Source: Halogranum amylolyticum (GTDB lineage Archaea; Halobacteriota; Halobacteria; Halobacteriales; Haloferacaceae). Taken from it: DNA of 64,000 nt. Both the position numbers and the translations under genes were made by a program. The stretch is from assembly GCF_900110465.1 (NCBI RefSeq), contig NZ_FODV01000006.1:124001-188000 (forward strand), read 5' to 3'. The first letter of the stretch is position 1. Each line of letters starts with the position of its first letter. Below the pieces are notes generated by a model, which worked only from the letters and a program-made list of their open reading frames with translations, was not told where the DNA came from and searched no databases. This document shows, in pieces, positions 51,928 through 61,123 of the stretch.

Positions 51928-54300
51928 TTAAGAATTCTCATTCTCTCCGTCGACGAGCAATCGTTCGGCGAGGCGGTCGATGGTAGTCTGTACGGCCGCG
52001 AGCGCCGGGATCTCGGTAGGGTCGTACTCCCGTTTCGGGACACCTGTGTGGTCCGCAACGACACCGTGGGCGCGTCTCGAGAGTCGGGCCAGACGCCGCT
52101 GACGGTCGGTTCCGTGGTACGCAGGGAGCGACAACCGCGAGACGACGCTCTTCGAGAGAGCGGCCTTTCCCCCGCCGGCGACGTCGCGGAGACAGCGCTG
52201 GTACGGTGCGGAGTTCAACAGTGCACAGAGGAGGTGTGCCTCGTCGGCGTCGTCTGTCGGGAGGAACAGACAGTGGTCGCCGGGGACGACCGGTCGCTCG
52301 CCGAGGTCGGAGTCGTCGACGGTCGAGACGACGGCGAACTGCGGCTCGAACCCGAGACGACACCAGACGACCTTGTAGTCGGCCCACGTGTACGGTCCGA
52401 GTCCGAACAGCGTGTAGAACGGCCCTCGGTCGAACCACGTCGAGGAGCGCTCGACCAGACGCTCGCGGTGTGCGCGAAGGTACGCGTAGGTCCGGGGGGC
52501 AGTCGCGGCCAGCGACGCCTCGTTGTCCTCGCTCGCCCGCCGCATCGGCACCAGTTGGAGGTCGTAGCCGAACAATCCGTAGCTGACGATGTGCCGGGAC
52601 TTGAGATACGGGTAGACGTGGTCGGGTTCGAGCTCCGAGAGCTGCGGGCGGTCGAGACCGAAGACGGCCTTCGCGTCGTCTTTTACCCCGTGGCGGATCT
52701 CGTGAGCGCACTCCCCGACCGCCCGCCGCTCGGCGTCCTCGCGCACCCACGACCCGGCCGAGTCCGCGGAATCGACCGGGCACAGCGCCGTCTCGGTCGT
52801 CGAGAGCGAAGCGGCCATCGCGTCGAGCGAGTCGAACGCCGGAGCGACGCCCTCCCGACGTCGCCAGCGCCGCATCGGGACGGGGAAGCGCGACGCGGTG
52901 TCAACAACGTCGGTAGAGTCGGCGACGTCGACGGAGGCGGAACTCGTGGCGACGTCCGCCGTGAACCGGTAGACTGCGGCGTCGGCACCGACCTCCGTGC
53001 CGAACGGCGAGAGGCCAGCGAGGTCCTCGACGGCGTCGAGTCGGAGTCGTCTGTCGCCGACGCGGAGTCGGCGGAACAGTCGACCGGCCGACCCCGTCAG
53101 CTGGTCGCGCTTGAGCACGAGGCCGGCCCGTCCGCCTCGACGGAGATAGCGGTCGAGACAGACCCACGCGAACGGAACCGAGAGGTCGTCGTTCGCGTAG
53201 CCGAGCAGGGAGTCCGGCCCGCGCGCCGGCAGGAGATCGAGCTCCGACACGTAACCGTCGCGCCAGCGTTCCTTGACGGCGGGCGCGAGTCGATCCCACG
53301 TCAGCCACGGCGGGTTGCCGACGAGCACGTCGACGCGCGGGGCGAACAGCTCCCCGTCGAGGCGGGGGACGTCGTCGGTGAGCGCGAGCGCGTCGCCGAA
53401 GGCGACCGGGAGACGGAGTTCGCGGGGAGCGTCGTCGGGGTCTGTGGCGTCGAGGTCGGCGAGGATCGGAGCGAGTGCGAGCGCGTACGCCAGTCTCGCA
53501 CACCTGACGGCGACGGGATCGAGGTCGATACCGAACACCGAGTCGGTGATGCGGTCGACCGCTGTCGCGGGTGAACAGTCGAGTGCGCGACGCTTCGCCT
53601 CGACGGCGGCGACGAGGAACGCGCCGCCGCCGCAGCCGGGGTCGAGGACGGTCGACTCGGCGTCGGCGACCTCCTCGGGGAGCGCGAGCGACGCGACGCC
53701 GAGCGGCGTGTAGTACTGCCCGAGGGCGAGTCGTACCGAGTGCGAGACCGCTCGCTCGTACCCGTCGCCGAGGACGGTCGGGTCGGCCCGTCGGAAGTCG
53801 TCGGCGTCGAGGGCGGCGAACCCGGCGTCGACGACTGTCGACGAGTCGAGTTTGTCGGCGACGCGGGCGTGAACCGAGTCGAGCGAGACCAGGAAGAGGT
53901 CGGCCGTCGCCGTCGGGTCCGACTCGGAGAACGTGACCGCGAACGCGTCCTCGAACGACCGACGGAGCCGCGTGAGCACGAAGTCGTAGGCGAGCGTGTC
54001 GACGAAGACGCGACGTGCGGTGGCGGACGTGTCGTCGCCGACGTCAGGGAGGTCGACGCCGACGTCCCCATAGCCAGTGTCGACGTCACCGTCGTCGGGA
54101 CCGTCTTCCTCTGGGCTGGCCTCGGCGAAGGCGGGGCCGTGATGTCGGCGGACGAAGCCGCTCCACGTCGCGAGCGCCTCCCGGAGCCGGTCGTCGCCGT
54201 CGACGAGGAGCGTGCCAGCGGCCGCTCGATAGGCGCGCTGAACGCTCCCCTCGGGGGCGAGAACTCTCTGCAGGGGCCGCCGTGCGTCGCGTCCGTCCAT
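51928..54300 (-). CDS. Orphan N6-adenine DNA methylase-like protein (Eco57I/PglX-type)
   Basis: A 790-residue protein with a helical N-terminal region (about 1-210), an adenine-methyltransferase core, LGQYYTPLGVASLAL then DPGCGGGAFLVAAVEAKRRAL (SAM motif I) and DVLVGNPPWLTWDRL (catalytic NPPW), and a long C-terminal part with YLKSRHIVSYGLFGYDLQLVPM and HLLCALLNSAPYQRCL, typical of target-recognition domains in type IIG enzymes. No nuclease motif or partner gene is visible, so it may act as a solitary methylase or host-defence relic. ATG 54300 removes an unlikely Arg-rich lead. It lies immediately upstream of tRNA-Tyr, on the same strand. Confidence 0.82.
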   Translation of the reverse strand: MDGRDARRPLQRVLAPEGSVQRAYRAAAGTLLVDGDDRLREALATWSGFVRRHHGPAFAEASPEEDGPDDGDVDTGYGDVGVDLPDVGDDTSATARRVFVDTLAYDFVLTRLRRSFEDAFAVTFSESDPTATADLFLVSLDSVHARVADKLDSSTVVDAGFAALDADDFRRADPTVLGDGYERAVSHSVRLALGQYYTPLGVASLALPEEVADAESTVLDPGCGGGAFLVAAVEAKRRALDCSPATAVDRITDSVFGIDLDPVAVRCARLAYALALAPILADLDATDPDDAPRELRLPVAFGDALALTDDVPRLDGELFAPRVDVLVGNPPWLTWDRLAPAVKERWRDGYVSELDLLPARGPDSLLGYANDDLSVPFAWVCLDRYLRRGGRAGLVLKRDQLTGSAGRLFRRLRVGDRRLRLDAVEDLAGLSPFGTEVGADAAVYRFTADVATSSASVDVADSTDVVDTASRFPVPMRRWRRREGVAPAFDSLDAMAASLSTTETALCPVDSADSAGSWVREDAERRAVGECAHEIRHGVKDDAKAVFGLDRPQLSELEPDHVYPYLKSRHIVSYGLFGYDLQLVPMRRASEDNEASLAATAPRTYAYLRAHRERLVERSSTWFDRGPFYTLFGLGPYTWADYKVVWCRLGFEPQFAVVSTVDDSDLGERPVVPGDHCLFLPTDDADEAHLLCALLNSAPYQRCLRDVAGGGKAALSKSVVSRLSLPAYHGTDRQRRLARLSRRAHGVVADHTGVPKREYDPTEIPALAAVQTTIDRLAERLLVDGENENS

Positions 54301-54452
54301 GGGCGAATCCCGTATAGATGGGTGCAGAACGGACTTAGTCGTACGCCCGAGCGGAGCAGCAGCCCATCCGGTGACACGTCGCACCGGTCACGACGGTCAC
54401 GACGGTCGCGCACCCGACACAGTCGAGCGTCCGGGCCGGAGGCCGCAGTCAC

Positions 54453-54459
54453 TTTATCC
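54453..54459 (+). promoter_or_regulatory. TATA box before the RarA/MgsA-C-like gene
   Basis: TTTATCC at 54453-54459 is centred about 26 bp before the ATG at 54481, indicating leaderless transcription and confirming that start. Confidence 0.62.
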
Positions 54460-54480
54460 GGGGGTTTCGTCCCGGAACCC

Positions 54481-55248
54481 ATGGGAGAGGACCGACAGGC
54501 CACGTTCGGCACGGACGGGGAGCTGCAGACGGAGACGCCGCCGGAGGCGACGGGCGAGAACGACTTCGGCGAGGAGAAGGGAGGCGACGAGACGGACGGC
54601 GGCTACAGTCGCTACGTCGTCTCCAGTCTCCTCCAGAAGGCGGTCCGCCGCTCCGACGAGGAGGTCGCCGCGTGGGCCGCGTGGGAACTCGCCCGCTCGG
54701 GGTTCGGCTGGAACCTCTGGGACCGCTTGAACCTCTACGTCGTCGAGGACCTGCGTGCCGGCCAAGACGTCGCGCTCCACATCCGACGCTACGAGGAACT
54801 CGCCGAGGAGTGGGAGATGGACTCCTGGCGCGGTCGACTCTGCGGGATTCAGGCCGCGCTCGCCGCCGCACGGGCGACGTCCTCGCGGGAGGCCTCCAAC
54901 GCCGACGAGTACTTCCGGAAGGTCGCGGAGCGACGCGCCGATGCGTACGAGCGCGGCGAGGAGCCGACCCACGACTTCCCGGTCGGCGACCTCACTATCG
55001 ACGGCGAGTTCGACGCGATCTTCGACGGCCACACCGGCGAGGGAAAGCGTCGCGGGCGCGGGACGGAGTTCTTCAAGACGCGCGGTGCTCGCGTCGGACC
55101 CGAGGGCGAGGGAGAACTGAGTGCCCGCTGGCAACGGTTGGCGATGGTGCTCGACGAGACCGACTACACGGAAGAGCAGATCCGCCACGCCCTCGAAGCG
55201 GTGCCGGCGGACGCGAAGTGGGACGAACCGTCGGAGGACGAGCTCTAG
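54481..55248 (+). CDS. Standalone RarA/MgsA C-terminal-like (clamp-loader-related) protein
   Basis: A 255-residue protein. After an acidic, poorly structured N terminus (about 1-40) comes SRYVVSSLLQKAVRRSDEEVAAWAAWELARSGFGWNLWDRLNLYVVEDLRAGQDVALHIRRYEELAEEW, which resembles the C-terminal tetramerisation domain of RarA/MgsA (pattern of Lys-Ala-Ile/Val-Arg-xSD..A..W.A..L). There is no Walker A or B, so it is not itself an ATPase. It may interact with replication or repair clamp-loader-like proteins. The family link comes from pattern recall and is moderate. Confidence 0.6.
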   Translation: MGEDRQATFGTDGELQTETPPEATGENDFGEEKGGDETDGGYSRYVVSSLLQKAVRRSDEEVAAWAAWELARSGFGWNLWDRLNLYVVEDLRAGQDVALHIRRYEELAEEWEMDSWRGRLCGIQAALAAARATSSREASNADEYFRKVAERRADAYERGEEPTHDFPVGDLTIDGEFDAIFDGHTGEGKRRGRGTEFFKTRGARVGPEGEGELSARWQRLAMVLDETDYTEEQIRHALEAVPADAKWDEPSEDEL

Positions 55249-55258
55249 GTCGGCACGT

Positions 55259-56281
55259 TCAGTCCCACAGATCGTACATCTGGTCGCGCACGCTGCCGGC
55301 GTAGTGCTCTCCCTCGTAGACGACGCCTGCGCCCAGTTCGTCGGCTTCCTCGGCCGCGTCCGCCGCCTCGGCCGCGTCCGCCGTCGCCACGACCGTCGCC
55401 GCGATCCCTTCCGCTTCGAGCGCCGCGAGCGTCTCCTCGACGTCGGCGGCGGGGACCGTCGCGAGCAACGAACCGGACCCGAGGATACGGAGCGGGTCGA
55501 CGCCCATCGCGTCACAGAGCGTCCGCGTCTCCGATCGGATGGGGAGATCGTCGACGGGTGTACCGTCGAACGCGTCGTCGAGGTCGAGACGGACCTCGGA
55601 GGCGCAGGCGAGTTCCACCAGACCGTTGAGCACGCCGCCCTCCGTCGGGTCGTGCATCGCAGTCGCGACAGGTGCGAGGACGGCGGACTCGGGGAGTACG
55701 CTGACGTCGTCGAAGAAGTCGACCGCGCGGTCGACGATCTCGGCGTCGACGCCGGCCGCCGCCAGCTCGTCCCGGAAGTCGGTCGCGAGGACGGCCGTCC
55801 CCTCGATGCCGACACCCTTCGTGAGAATCACAGCGTCGCCCGGCTCCGCACCCGACGTCGGGACGTAGCGGTCGGTCGGCCCCATGCAGGTCAAAGAGAG
55901 CAGCGGGCGGTCGAGTCCGGCGACCGTCTCGGTGTGACCGCCGACGATGGTGATTCCTAATCGCTCGGCCTCGGCGTCGAGTTGGGCGGTGATCTCGTCG
56001 AGCAGGTCGACGTCGGGGTCGGGCAGGAGGATCGTGCTCACCAACCACTCGGGGACGCCACCGCAGGCGGCGACGTCGTTGCTCGCGATGGCGACGCCGA
56101 GTGTGCCGATCCGCTCGGCCGCCAGCGAGATCGGGTCGGTGCTGACGACCATCGTCGACTCGTCGACGGCGACGGCGGCGGCGTCTTCGCCGTAGCCCGA
56201 CCCGATGAGGAGGTCGTCGTTACGCGCGCCCGTCCGCGAGAAGATGTAGCGATCGAGGTCCGCGGGCGAGAGTTTGCTCAT
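55259..56281 (-). CDS. AIR synthase-related protein (HypE/ThiL-like)
   Basis: A 340-residue ATP-binding protein of the PurM/HypE/ThiL superfamily. Visible are GSGYGEDAAAVAVDESTMVVSTDPIS (ATP-binding start), GVAIASNDVAACGGVPEWLVSTILLP, GITIVGGHTETV, and AMHDPTEGGVLNGLVELA, all expected of the fold. HypE ends in PRIC for hydrogenase maturation; this one ends QMYDLWD, so it is not a classic HypE. The role is unknown. It converges with the RarA-C-like gene and is divergent from the aminotransferase. Confidence 0.85.
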   Translation of the reverse strand: MSKLSPADLDRYIFSRTGARNDDLLIGSGYGEDAAAVAVDESTMVVSTDPISLAAERIGTLGVAIASNDVAACGGVPEWLVSTILLPDPDVDLLDEITAQLDAEAERLGITIVGGHTETVAGLDRPLLSLTCMGPTDRYVPTSGAEPGDAVILTKGVGIEGTAVLATDFRDELAAAGVDAEIVDRAVDFFDDVSVLPESAVLAPVATAMHDPTEGGVLNGLVELACASEVRLDLDDAFDGTPVDDLPIRSETRTLCDAMGVDPLRILGSGSLLATVPAADVEETLAALEAEGIAATVVATADAAEAADAAEEADELGAGVVYEGEHYAGSVRDQMYDLWD

Positions 56282-56430
56282 AGTCTCCTGTGTGTCGGGT
56301 GTGCTTTTGTGCCTTCCCGTCCAGTCCCGGTCGTGACCCGAGGCGACCGCCGTACGTGGCGCAGGGCCGTCGGGAGGCAACGACGACGGCGACCCCCACG
56401 GCTAAGCCAGTCCCCACGAAACGGCCGACC

Positions 56431-57483
56431 ATGCAGATGACTCCCGGCCCGACGGCGGTGCCGCCGCGGGTCCGCGACCGAATGAGTGACCCGATGCCGA
56501 ACCCCGACGTCGAGCAGTCCTTCTTCGACACCTACGACGAGGTCTGTGAGAAACTGAAGCGCGTCTACGACACCGACGACGACGTGATCGTGATGGGTGG
56601 TGAGGGAATCCTCGGCCTCGAATCCGCCATCGCGTCGACCGTCGCCCCCGGCGACGAGGTGCTGTGTGTCTCGAACGGTCTCTACGGCGACGGCTTCGCC
56701 GACTTCGTCGAGGACTACGGCGGCGAGGCGACGGTCGTCGGCGCCGACTACACCGACCCGCTCGACGTGGCCGGGGTCGAGGCGGCGCTGGCGGAGGGCG
56801 ACTACAAAGTCGCCACGATGGTCCACTGCGAGACGCCGACGGGGACGCTCAACGACGTCGCGCCCGTGCTCGAACTGTGCCACGACCACGACGTGTTGAC
56901 CGTCGTCGACGCCGTCTCCTCGCTGGGCGGGACGCCCGTCCCGAGCGAGCACATCGACGTCAACCTCGGCGCGTCGCAGAAGGCGTTCAGTTCGCCGCCG
57001 GGGCTGACGACCGTCGCCGTCAGCGACCGCGCGTGGGACGTCGCCGAGGAGCGCGACCCGAGGTCGCTCTACACGAACCTCCTGCCGTGGCGGGACACGA
57101 GCGAGCAGTTCCCGTACACGCACCTCGTCGCCAACGTCGCCGCGCTCGACGAGTCGCTGTCGATGCTGTTGGACGAAGGGCTCGACGTCGCCTACGACCG
57201 CCACGAGACGGTCGCGGCCCACTGCCGCAAGCGAGGAGAGGAGCTGGGGCTCGACCTCTATCCGGACGCCGAACGCAGTTCGCCGACGGTGACGGCGTTC
57301 CACCTGCCGGGTGAGGCGAAGGCGGTCCAGTCGGAGTTGGAGGAGGAACACGACGTCGTCCTCTCGACGGGCCTCGGTGACCTCGCCAACGACGTCCTCC
57401 GGGTAGGCCACATGGGCTACAATGCGCAGGTCGAGAAGGTCGACCGGGTGATGGACGCGCTGGACACGGTGTGCTCGGAGTGA
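56431..57483 (+). CDS. Class V aminotransferase (alanine-glyoxylate / serine-pyruvate type)
   Basis: A 350-residue PLP enzyme. The start MQMTPGPTAVPPRVRDRM is typical of the AGT/SPT subfamily. PLP contacts are in VMGGEGILGLESAIAS, VDAVSSLGGTPV, and the Schiff-base lysine in GASQKAFSSPPGL. Ser/Ala to glyoxylate or pyruvate transfer is the family role; 2-aminoethylphosphonate-type use is an alternative. ATG 56431 is used because the longer in-frame version has no homology-like sequence. The next gene starts 3 bp after the stop. Confidence 0.9.
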   Translation: MQMTPGPTAVPPRVRDRMSDPMPNPDVEQSFFDTYDEVCEKLKRVYDTDDDVIVMGGEGILGLESAIASTVAPGDEVLCVSNGLYGDGFADFVEDYGGEATVVGADYTDPLDVAGVEAALAEGDYKVATMVHCETPTGTLNDVAPVLELCHDHDVLTVVDAVSSLGGTPVPSEHIDVNLGASQKAFSSPPGLTTVAVSDRAWDVAEERDPRSLYTNLLPWRDTSEQFPYTHLVANVAALDESLSMLLDEGLDVAYDRHETVAAHCRKRGEELGLDLYPDAERSSPTVTAFHLPGEAKAVQSELEEEHDVVLSTGLGDLANDVLRVGHMGYNAQVEKVDRVMDALDTVCSE

Positions 57484-57486
57484 GTC

Positions 57487-58617
57487 GTGGTGGGGAGTAG
57501 CGTCGAGCGCGTCAGTCTCGCGGCCGGGAACCCCGAGGGGGAGAACAGCGCGTACGTCCTGTCGGATCGCAACGCGGTCGTCGACCCCGGGCCGCCGACG
57601 GAGGACGCGTGGGAGCGACTCCGTGCCGGAATCGAGGAGACCGGACTCGGGGTCGGCGACGTCGAGTACGTCTTCGTCACGCACTGGCACGTCGACCACG
57701 CGGGACTCGTCCCGCAACTCGTCGACGCGACCGAGGCGACGGTCGTGATGCACGAGCGGGACGCGCCGCTCGTCGCCGACTACGCGGCCGAACGAGCCGA
57801 GCGCGTCGACCGCGACGCCCGCCGGCTACGGCAGTGGGGCGTCCCCGCAGACGTCGTCGAGGCGGTGCAGTCGGGCGACCGCCCCTCGCCGATGCCCGAC
57901 TCGCTCGCCGACGACCGCGTCGCGTCCGTCACCGACGGCGAGACGGTCGCGGGCGTCGAAGCGGTTCACACGCCGGGACACACGCTCGGTCACGCGGCGT
58001 TCGTCGTTGACGAGGCGGGTGAGGCCGACAGAACTGGCGAGAGCGGCGTGACGACCGGGACGCCGTTCGTCGGCGACCTCGTCCTCCCGACCTACACGCC
58101 GAACGTCGGCGGCGGCGACACGCGACTCGAGAACGCGCTCGCGACGTATCTGGAGAGCCTCCGGCGGGTCCGCTCCGTCTGCGACCGCCGCGGCGTCGAG
58201 GCGGTCGCGCCAGGACACGGGTCGCCGCTCGCGTTCGGCGAACGGGTCGACGAGATCGTCACCCACCACGACGAGCGGAGTCGGCGGACCGTCGCGGTGC
58301 TCGACGCGGTCGACGACGAGAGCGGCAGTGCGGACGCCGAGAGAGCGCGTTCGGACGCCGGAGCGACCCCGTGGCAGGTCGCTACGCGACTGTTCGGCGA
58401 GATGGAGGGCATCCACGCCAAGATGGGTGCGGGCGAGGCGGCGTCGCATCTCGAGTTCCTCCGAGAGCGCGATGCGGTCGAGCGGGTGCCGGTCGGGGCG
58501 GACGGCGTAGACAGCGCAGGAAGCGCAGACGACGCAGACGGTCCGACGTCGGGTCCGCGTCGCTATCGCGTCGTCGACGCCGGGAGAGCCGGTGTCGATG
58601 GAGTCGAGAGTGGCTGA
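57487..58617 (+). CDS. Metallo-beta-lactamase-fold hydrolase
   Basis: A 376-residue enzyme starting at GTG 57487, 3 bp after the aminotransferase. The metal motif THWHVDHAGLVP, the later histidine in HTPGHTLGHAAFV and the GHGSPL region are seen, as in glyoxalase II-like and RNase Z-like hydrolases; the C-terminal helical part and length resemble the large LACTB2-like group. The C terminus is a low-complexity Asp/Ser/Gly tail. Coupling with an aminotransferase of the glyoxylate type could point to a thioester or alpha-keto-acid detoxifying role, as inference. Confidence 0.86.
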   Translation: MVGSSVERVSLAAGNPEGENSAYVLSDRNAVVDPGPPTEDAWERLRAGIEETGLGVGDVEYVFVTHWHVDHAGLVPQLVDATEATVVMHERDAPLVADYAAERAERVDRDARRLRQWGVPADVVEAVQSGDRPSPMPDSLADDRVASVTDGETVAGVEAVHTPGHTLGHAAFVVDEAGEADRTGESGVTTGTPFVGDLVLPTYTPNVGGGDTRLENALATYLESLRRVRSVCDRRGVEAVAPGHGSPLAFGERVDEIVTHHDERSRRTVAVLDAVDDESGSADAERARSDAGATPWQVATRLFGEMEGIHAKMGAGEAASHLEFLRERDAVERVPVGADGVDSAGSADDADGPTSGPRRYRVVDAGRAGVDGVESG

Positions 58618-58674
58618 GAAGAGGTGGCCGGGAGGAGACGGCCGAGAGGAGGCGACCGAGAACCGGGGGCCGCC

Positions 58675-59004
58675 TCAGACGTCGAGCGTCCCCTCGGTCC
58701 GCTCGGTCTCGCCGTCGGCCGTGATGGCGATGTCGAGCTGCGCTCCCTGCGCCATGAGCGCCACGCCCTGCGTCGGACTCACCGAGAGCGTGTAGGCGAG
58801 CTCCCGCGTCTCGCCGGGTTCGAGGTCGCCGACGTCTGCCTCGACAGTCTCGACGTGGTCTCCCGCGGCGGCGATGTCGAGTGCGATACTGACGTCGGTC
58901 ACCGGGCTGTCCGACGTGTTCGTGACGGCGGCGGTGACGTCCCGCGAGAACGTGCCCGATTCCTCGACGTTGACGAGTTCGAAGTCGAAACGGTCGGTGT
59001 GCAT
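58675..59004 (-). CDS. Small CARDB/beta-sandwich-like protein (hypothetical)
   Basis: A 109-residue protein, MHTDRFDFELVNVEESGTFS followed by TAAVTNTSDSPVTDVSIALD and VGDLEPGETRELAYTLSVSP. It reads as one Ig-like beta-sandwich, similar to a CARDB or DUF11 domain, without a signal peptide. The ATG at 59004 shares one base with the stop of the upstream helicase gene (TGATG), so the two are translated together. Function unknown. Confidence 0.72.
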   Translation of the reverse strand: MHTDRFDFELVNVEESGTFSRDVTAAVTNTSDSPVTDVSIALDIAAAGDHVETVEADVGDLEPGETRELAYTLSVSPTQGVALMAQGAQLDIAITADGETERTEGTLDV

Positions 59005-61076
59005 CAATCGTCTCGCATCTCGGCATCGCCGGTGGAGTGCCCTTCGGTTTCAGTCTGGGTCTCGCTCTCGGTCTGGGTCTCGCTCTCGGCCTGGGTCTCG
59101 GTTTCGCTCGGCGTCGACTCCGAGCGACGTTCGGCCGCCGTCTCGTCGAGCAACTCCGCGTCGTCGCGTTCGGTCACGCGGATCCCCTTCTCGGCGAGAT
59201 GGCGCATCTGTCGCTGGGCGAAGTCCTCCTCGCTCGTCCCGCGGGTCGCGAGCACGTAGACCAGCGCGCTCCCGGTCGGACGCATCGTTCGACCGGCGCG
59301 CTGGGCACCCTGACGTCGGGAGCCGCCGAGGCCGGAGGCGACGACCGCGAGTTCGGCGTTCGGGAGGTCGATCCCCTCGTCGCCGACTCGCGAGATGACG
59401 AGCGTCCGGATGTCGCCGTCGCGGAACGACTGGAACAGCTGTTCGCGGCGGTAGTGCGGCATCTCGCCGCTGACGAACGGCACGTCGAGTTCCTCCTCGA
59501 AGAACCGCCCCTGGTCGAGATAGTCGACGAAGACGAGCGCCTTCGAGTCGGGGTGTTGGGTGAGCAGCCGCTCGACGGCGTCGAGTTTCGACGGGTTCGT
59601 CGCCGCCAGCATGTGCCGTTCGCGGCCGTCGGCGCTGCGCCACTCGTTGAGCGACGTGTCGTCGGTCCACGGGACGTAGCGGATCTCGACTTCCGGCTCC
59701 TGGACGAACCCGGCGTCGAACAGTTTGTCCCAGTCGGTGCCGATGGGCGGGCCGATGAGCGTGAAGATCTCCTTCTCGCGGTCGTCCTCGCGGACCGGCG
59801 TCGCCGAGAGACCGAGACGGTGTTTGGCCTGCAGGTCGGCGCTCCGGCGGTAGATACGGGAGGGGACGTGGTGGACCTCGTCGTAGAGGATCAGCCCCCA
59901 CCTGCGGGAGTCGAACAGCGCGCGGTGGCGATCCATCCCAGCGGTCTGGTACGTCGAGATAGTGACGGGACGGATCTCCTTCTCGCCGCCGTGGTACTCG
60001 CCGATCTGCGCTTCGGTGAGCGTCGTGTGTGCGAGCAGTTCCTCCTTCCACTGTGCGGCGAGTTCGCGACTCGGGACGAGGATCAGCGTCTCGCCGCCGA
60101 TAGCGGTCAGAACGCCGATACCGGCGACCGTCTTGCCCGACCCGGGTGGGGAGACGAACACGCCCGAGCGCTGCTCGACGAAGCGGTCGACCCAGTCCTG
60201 TTGGTAGTCGCGAAGTTCGATAGCGAGATCGATATCGAGCGGATCGCCGGTCTCGAGGTCACGGTCGTCCTGCACGGGGTAGCCTGCGTCGTAGAGGATC
60301 CGCTTGATCTCGGCGACCGCGTCGTCGAAGACCCAACACTCGGTGTCGGAGAGGGGCGCTTGGATCTGTTCCTCGTCGAGTTTCTGTCTGGCGACGTTGC
60401 CCATCAGGTTGTCCGTGGCGGCTTCGAGCACGGTGTAACCGTCCTCGTGGGTGTAGAGGGTGAACTGGTGGGCGCGTTTCCACTGCGATTCGACCCACTC
60501 CTCCAGATGTGGCGAGCGCCGCGGGAGGACGGATCGGATGCTCGTCAGGAGGCCGTCGAGCGTCTCGAACGGTGCCTGCCAGACGTCCTCCTGACGGATC
60601 TTGTAGAGGTAGCCCCGGCCGCGGTTCCGCTGTCGCGCCGAGTCCGACCGTTCGCCCGTCGCGTCTACGAGGTGGGCGAACTGCGAGAGCTGCGCGCGCG
60701 TGTACTGGGTCGGTTGGTCGACGACGATCTCTCGGCGTTCGGAGAACAGGACGACCCGTTCGCGACTCGCGACGTCCTCCCACTCCGTGGGATACCAGAC
60801 GACCGGATCGGCCTCGACGTCGACGCGGGTGACGAGTCCGTCGCCGGCGAGTTCCTCGAGCGCCGCCATCGCCGCCGCCTGCGAACAGTCGAGTCGGCGA
60901 GCGACCTGTTGGGCGGTCATCACGGGGCGACCCTCGGCCTCGATGGCGTCGTAGAACGCGTCCAACGAAACGGGCGACGTCGTCGGATCTCCGCTCGTCG
61001 GTTGACCGTCGCCGTCCCGGGTCGGAGTGTCGGTTGTCTGCGCGTCCGGGTCGCCGTAGCTGTCCCCGTCAGTCAT
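59004..61076 (-). CDS. XPB/ERCC3-like superfamily 2 DNA helicase
   Basis: A 690-residue helicase. Residues 1-90 form an N-terminal wHTH-like region (VSLDAFYDAIEAEGRPVMTAQQVARRLDCSQAAAMAALEELAGDGL). The helicase core has VFVSPPGSGKTVAGIGVL (Walker A), LILYDEVHHVPSRIYRR (Walker B), GLSATPVREDDREKEIFTLIGP (motif III), and ISRVGDEGIDLPNAELAVVASGLGGSRRQGAQRAGRTMRP (motifs V-VI), the order of XPB family proteins. The C-terminal tail is a repeat-encoded Ser/Glu/Thr/Gln string (SETQAESETQTE). ATG 61076 begins the acidic leader MTDGDSYGD. Function in DNA repair or transcription is inferred from the family. Confidence 0.88.
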   Translation of the reverse strand: MTDGDSYGDPDAQTTDTPTRDGDGQPTSGDPTTSPVSLDAFYDAIEAEGRPVMTAQQVARRLDCSQAAAMAALEELAGDGLVTRVDVEADPVVWYPTEWEDVASRERVVLFSERREIVVDQPTQYTRAQLSQFAHLVDATGERSDSARQRNRGRGYLYKIRQEDVWQAPFETLDGLLTSIRSVLPRRSPHLEEWVESQWKRAHQFTLYTHEDGYTVLEAATDNLMGNVARQKLDEEQIQAPLSDTECWVFDDAVAEIKRILYDAGYPVQDDRDLETGDPLDIDLAIELRDYQQDWVDRFVEQRSGVFVSPPGSGKTVAGIGVLTAIGGETLILVPSRELAAQWKEELLAHTTLTEAQIGEYHGGEKEIRPVTISTYQTAGMDRHRALFDSRRWGLILYDEVHHVPSRIYRRSADLQAKHRLGLSATPVREDDREKEIFTLIGPPIGTDWDKLFDAGFVQEPEVEIRYVPWTDDTSLNEWRSADGRERHMLAATNPSKLDAVERLLTQHPDSKALVFVDYLDQGRFFEEELDVPFVSGEMPHYRREQLFQSFRDGDIRTLVISRVGDEGIDLPNAELAVVASGLGGSRRQGAQRAGRTMRPTGSALVYVLATRGTSEEDFAQRQMRHLAEKGIRVTERDDAELLDETAAERRSESTPSETETQAESETQTESETQTETEGHSTGDAEMRDD

Positions 61077-61123
61077 CGGTGGAGATAGCGGTGCCAACGG
61101 GAAACGGCTTGCGAACCCTGCGG

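Noticed and set aside
55259..56281. Thiamine-monophosphate kinase (ThiL) or true HypE
   Set aside because: It has the shared AIR-synthase fold but not the HypE PRIC end, and no clear ThiL-specific motif, so only the superfamily is called.
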